5,754 nucleotides of DNA, from NCBI GenBank assembly GCA_964369265.1, contig CAYJEV010000107.1:1-5754 (forward strand). The letters run 5' to 3'. The notes beneath the pieces were generated by a model. That model saw nothing but the letters and a program-made list of their open reading frames with translations. It was not told where the DNA came from and searched no databases. Position numbers and translations under genes: made by a program. The DNA comes from DAMCAP01 sp964369265 (GTDB lineage: Bacteria; Bacillota; Clostridia; Oscillospirales; Ruminococcaceae). This document shows, piece by piece, positions 5,125 through 5,754 of this stretch; within the stretch, counting starts at the first letter, position 1; every line of letters starts with the position of its first letter.

Positions 5125-5748
5125 CTATGGCGTTTCTGGGAAAGGAGTGACATCAAGACCTATGTCTATCCAGCGGTTATGATCAACATCAAAATCAGGA
5201 GCGCCAGCTAAAGCGACTTCGCCAGTTGTTGTGTGTATGTGTATAGCAAAGTTTGATTCGTTTGCCATTTTAGATTCTGCATCTTGGAAATCGAGCTGCA
5301 ACCAGCCTGGTCTATCAGCTATTCTTCCTCCCTCGCTACTAAGAACCATAAAAATATTTTCAGCAAAGGCTTCTAAATTTGAGCTGTCAGTGTATGAACC
5401 ATCAGGGCCTCTTGAAGGCTGTACAACCCCTGTAAAGGCTGATTCTCTAAATCCGTCATTGTGGCGAACCATTATTGAGCCTCTTGTCACCTCAGCGCTT
5501 GATTCCTCGCCTGTTATCCATAAAATCTCAATATATTGATTCGCTGATATGTCACTAGTTGGATCAGCTATAGCCACTGTTGCAGCTCTTGCTATCATTG
5601 TGGCAACTTGAAGATCGTTTGACTCTCTAGCCCTCTCCACATATCTAAGATACTGAGGAGCTAAAACTCCAGCCAAAACAGCAATTATTGCCACAACAAT
5701 TATTAATTCAACTAGTGTAAAACCTTTGTTACTAAGCTTTTTGTTCAT
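5125..5748 (-). CDS. Type IV pilin-like prepilin / pseudopilin
   Basis: A 207-residue protein with a textbook class III signal: short basic leader ending KG (8-9), then FTLVELIIVVAIIAVLAGV. Cleavage by a prepilin peptidase after Gly9 would leave Phe at +1 (the residue normally N-methylated) and Glu at +5, needed for subunit assembly. Residues 10-30 form the membrane-spanning start of the N-terminal helix, which continues as QYLRYVERARESNDLQVATMIARAA (about 32-56). The globular part, about 150 residues, is acidic and contains no cysteine, so it lacks the disulfide loop of many type IVa pilins. It is longer than ComGC (about 100 residues) and could be a major pilin, a minor pilin or a secretion pseudopilin. 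The complete ORF is in the window, but only six bases upstream of the ATG are visible, so its ribosome binding site and promoter are not. Confidence 0.92.
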   Translation of the reverse strand: MNKKLSNKGFTLVELIIVVAIIAVLAGVLAPQYLRYVERARESNDLQVATMIARAATVAIADPTSDISANQYIEILWITGEESSAEVTRGSIMVRHNDGFRESAFTGVVQPSRGPDGSYTDSSNLEAFAENIFMVLSSEGGRIADRPGWLQLDFQDAESKMANESNFAIHIHTTTGEVALAGAPDFDVDHNRWIDIGLDVTPFPETP

Positions 5749-5754
5749 TATACT

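Noticed and set aside
5231..5539. 102-residue open frame on the + strand
   Set aside because: It is antisense to the pilin gene, which has a definite class III signal and family match.

Overview
The window looks like a chromosomal segment of an AT-rich low-GC Gram-positive bacterium, most likely a member of the Clostridia. The evidence is the strong AGGAGG-type ribosome binding sites, a clostridial-type MATE exporter, a ComGC/PilA-type class III prepilin and a secreted Ig-like protein. This placement is an inference from style and protein families; no rRNA or other taxonomic marker is present.

Layout. Positions 1-891 hold no convincing gene. Positions 1-222 are rich in inverted repeats and may encode a structured RNA. 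Positions 238-840 hold three units built as GTAG plus hairpin. Two of them face each other as ends of a 188-bp REPIN/MITE-like element (327-514) whose hairpin stems differ by compensatory changes. A separate perfect 10-bp inverted repeat lies at 588-613. On the + strand follow a small DUF1904 protein of the tautomerase fold (892-1221) with its own terminator, a MATE-family drug/sodium antiporter (1369-2739) behind a good sigma-A-type promoter, and a secreted acidic protein with an N-terminal Ig-like domain (2850-3803). A strong bidirectional terminator (3813-3848) and a TATAA x5 microsatellite separate this block from the - strand genes.

On the - strand, a type IV pilin-like prepilin (5125-5748, its upstream side cut by the window edge) is followed 144 bp later by a polytopic membrane protein of unrecognised family (3976-4980). 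The two may be cotranscribed and part of a pilus or pseudopilus locus continuing to the right.

No pathway clearly unites the + strand genes: each seems to be a separate transcription unit. The shared theme is the cell envelope (export, secretion, pilus). The most unusual content is in the gene-free left end, with its REPIN-like element and structured segment. No CRISPR array, tRNA, rRNA or transposase gene was seen.
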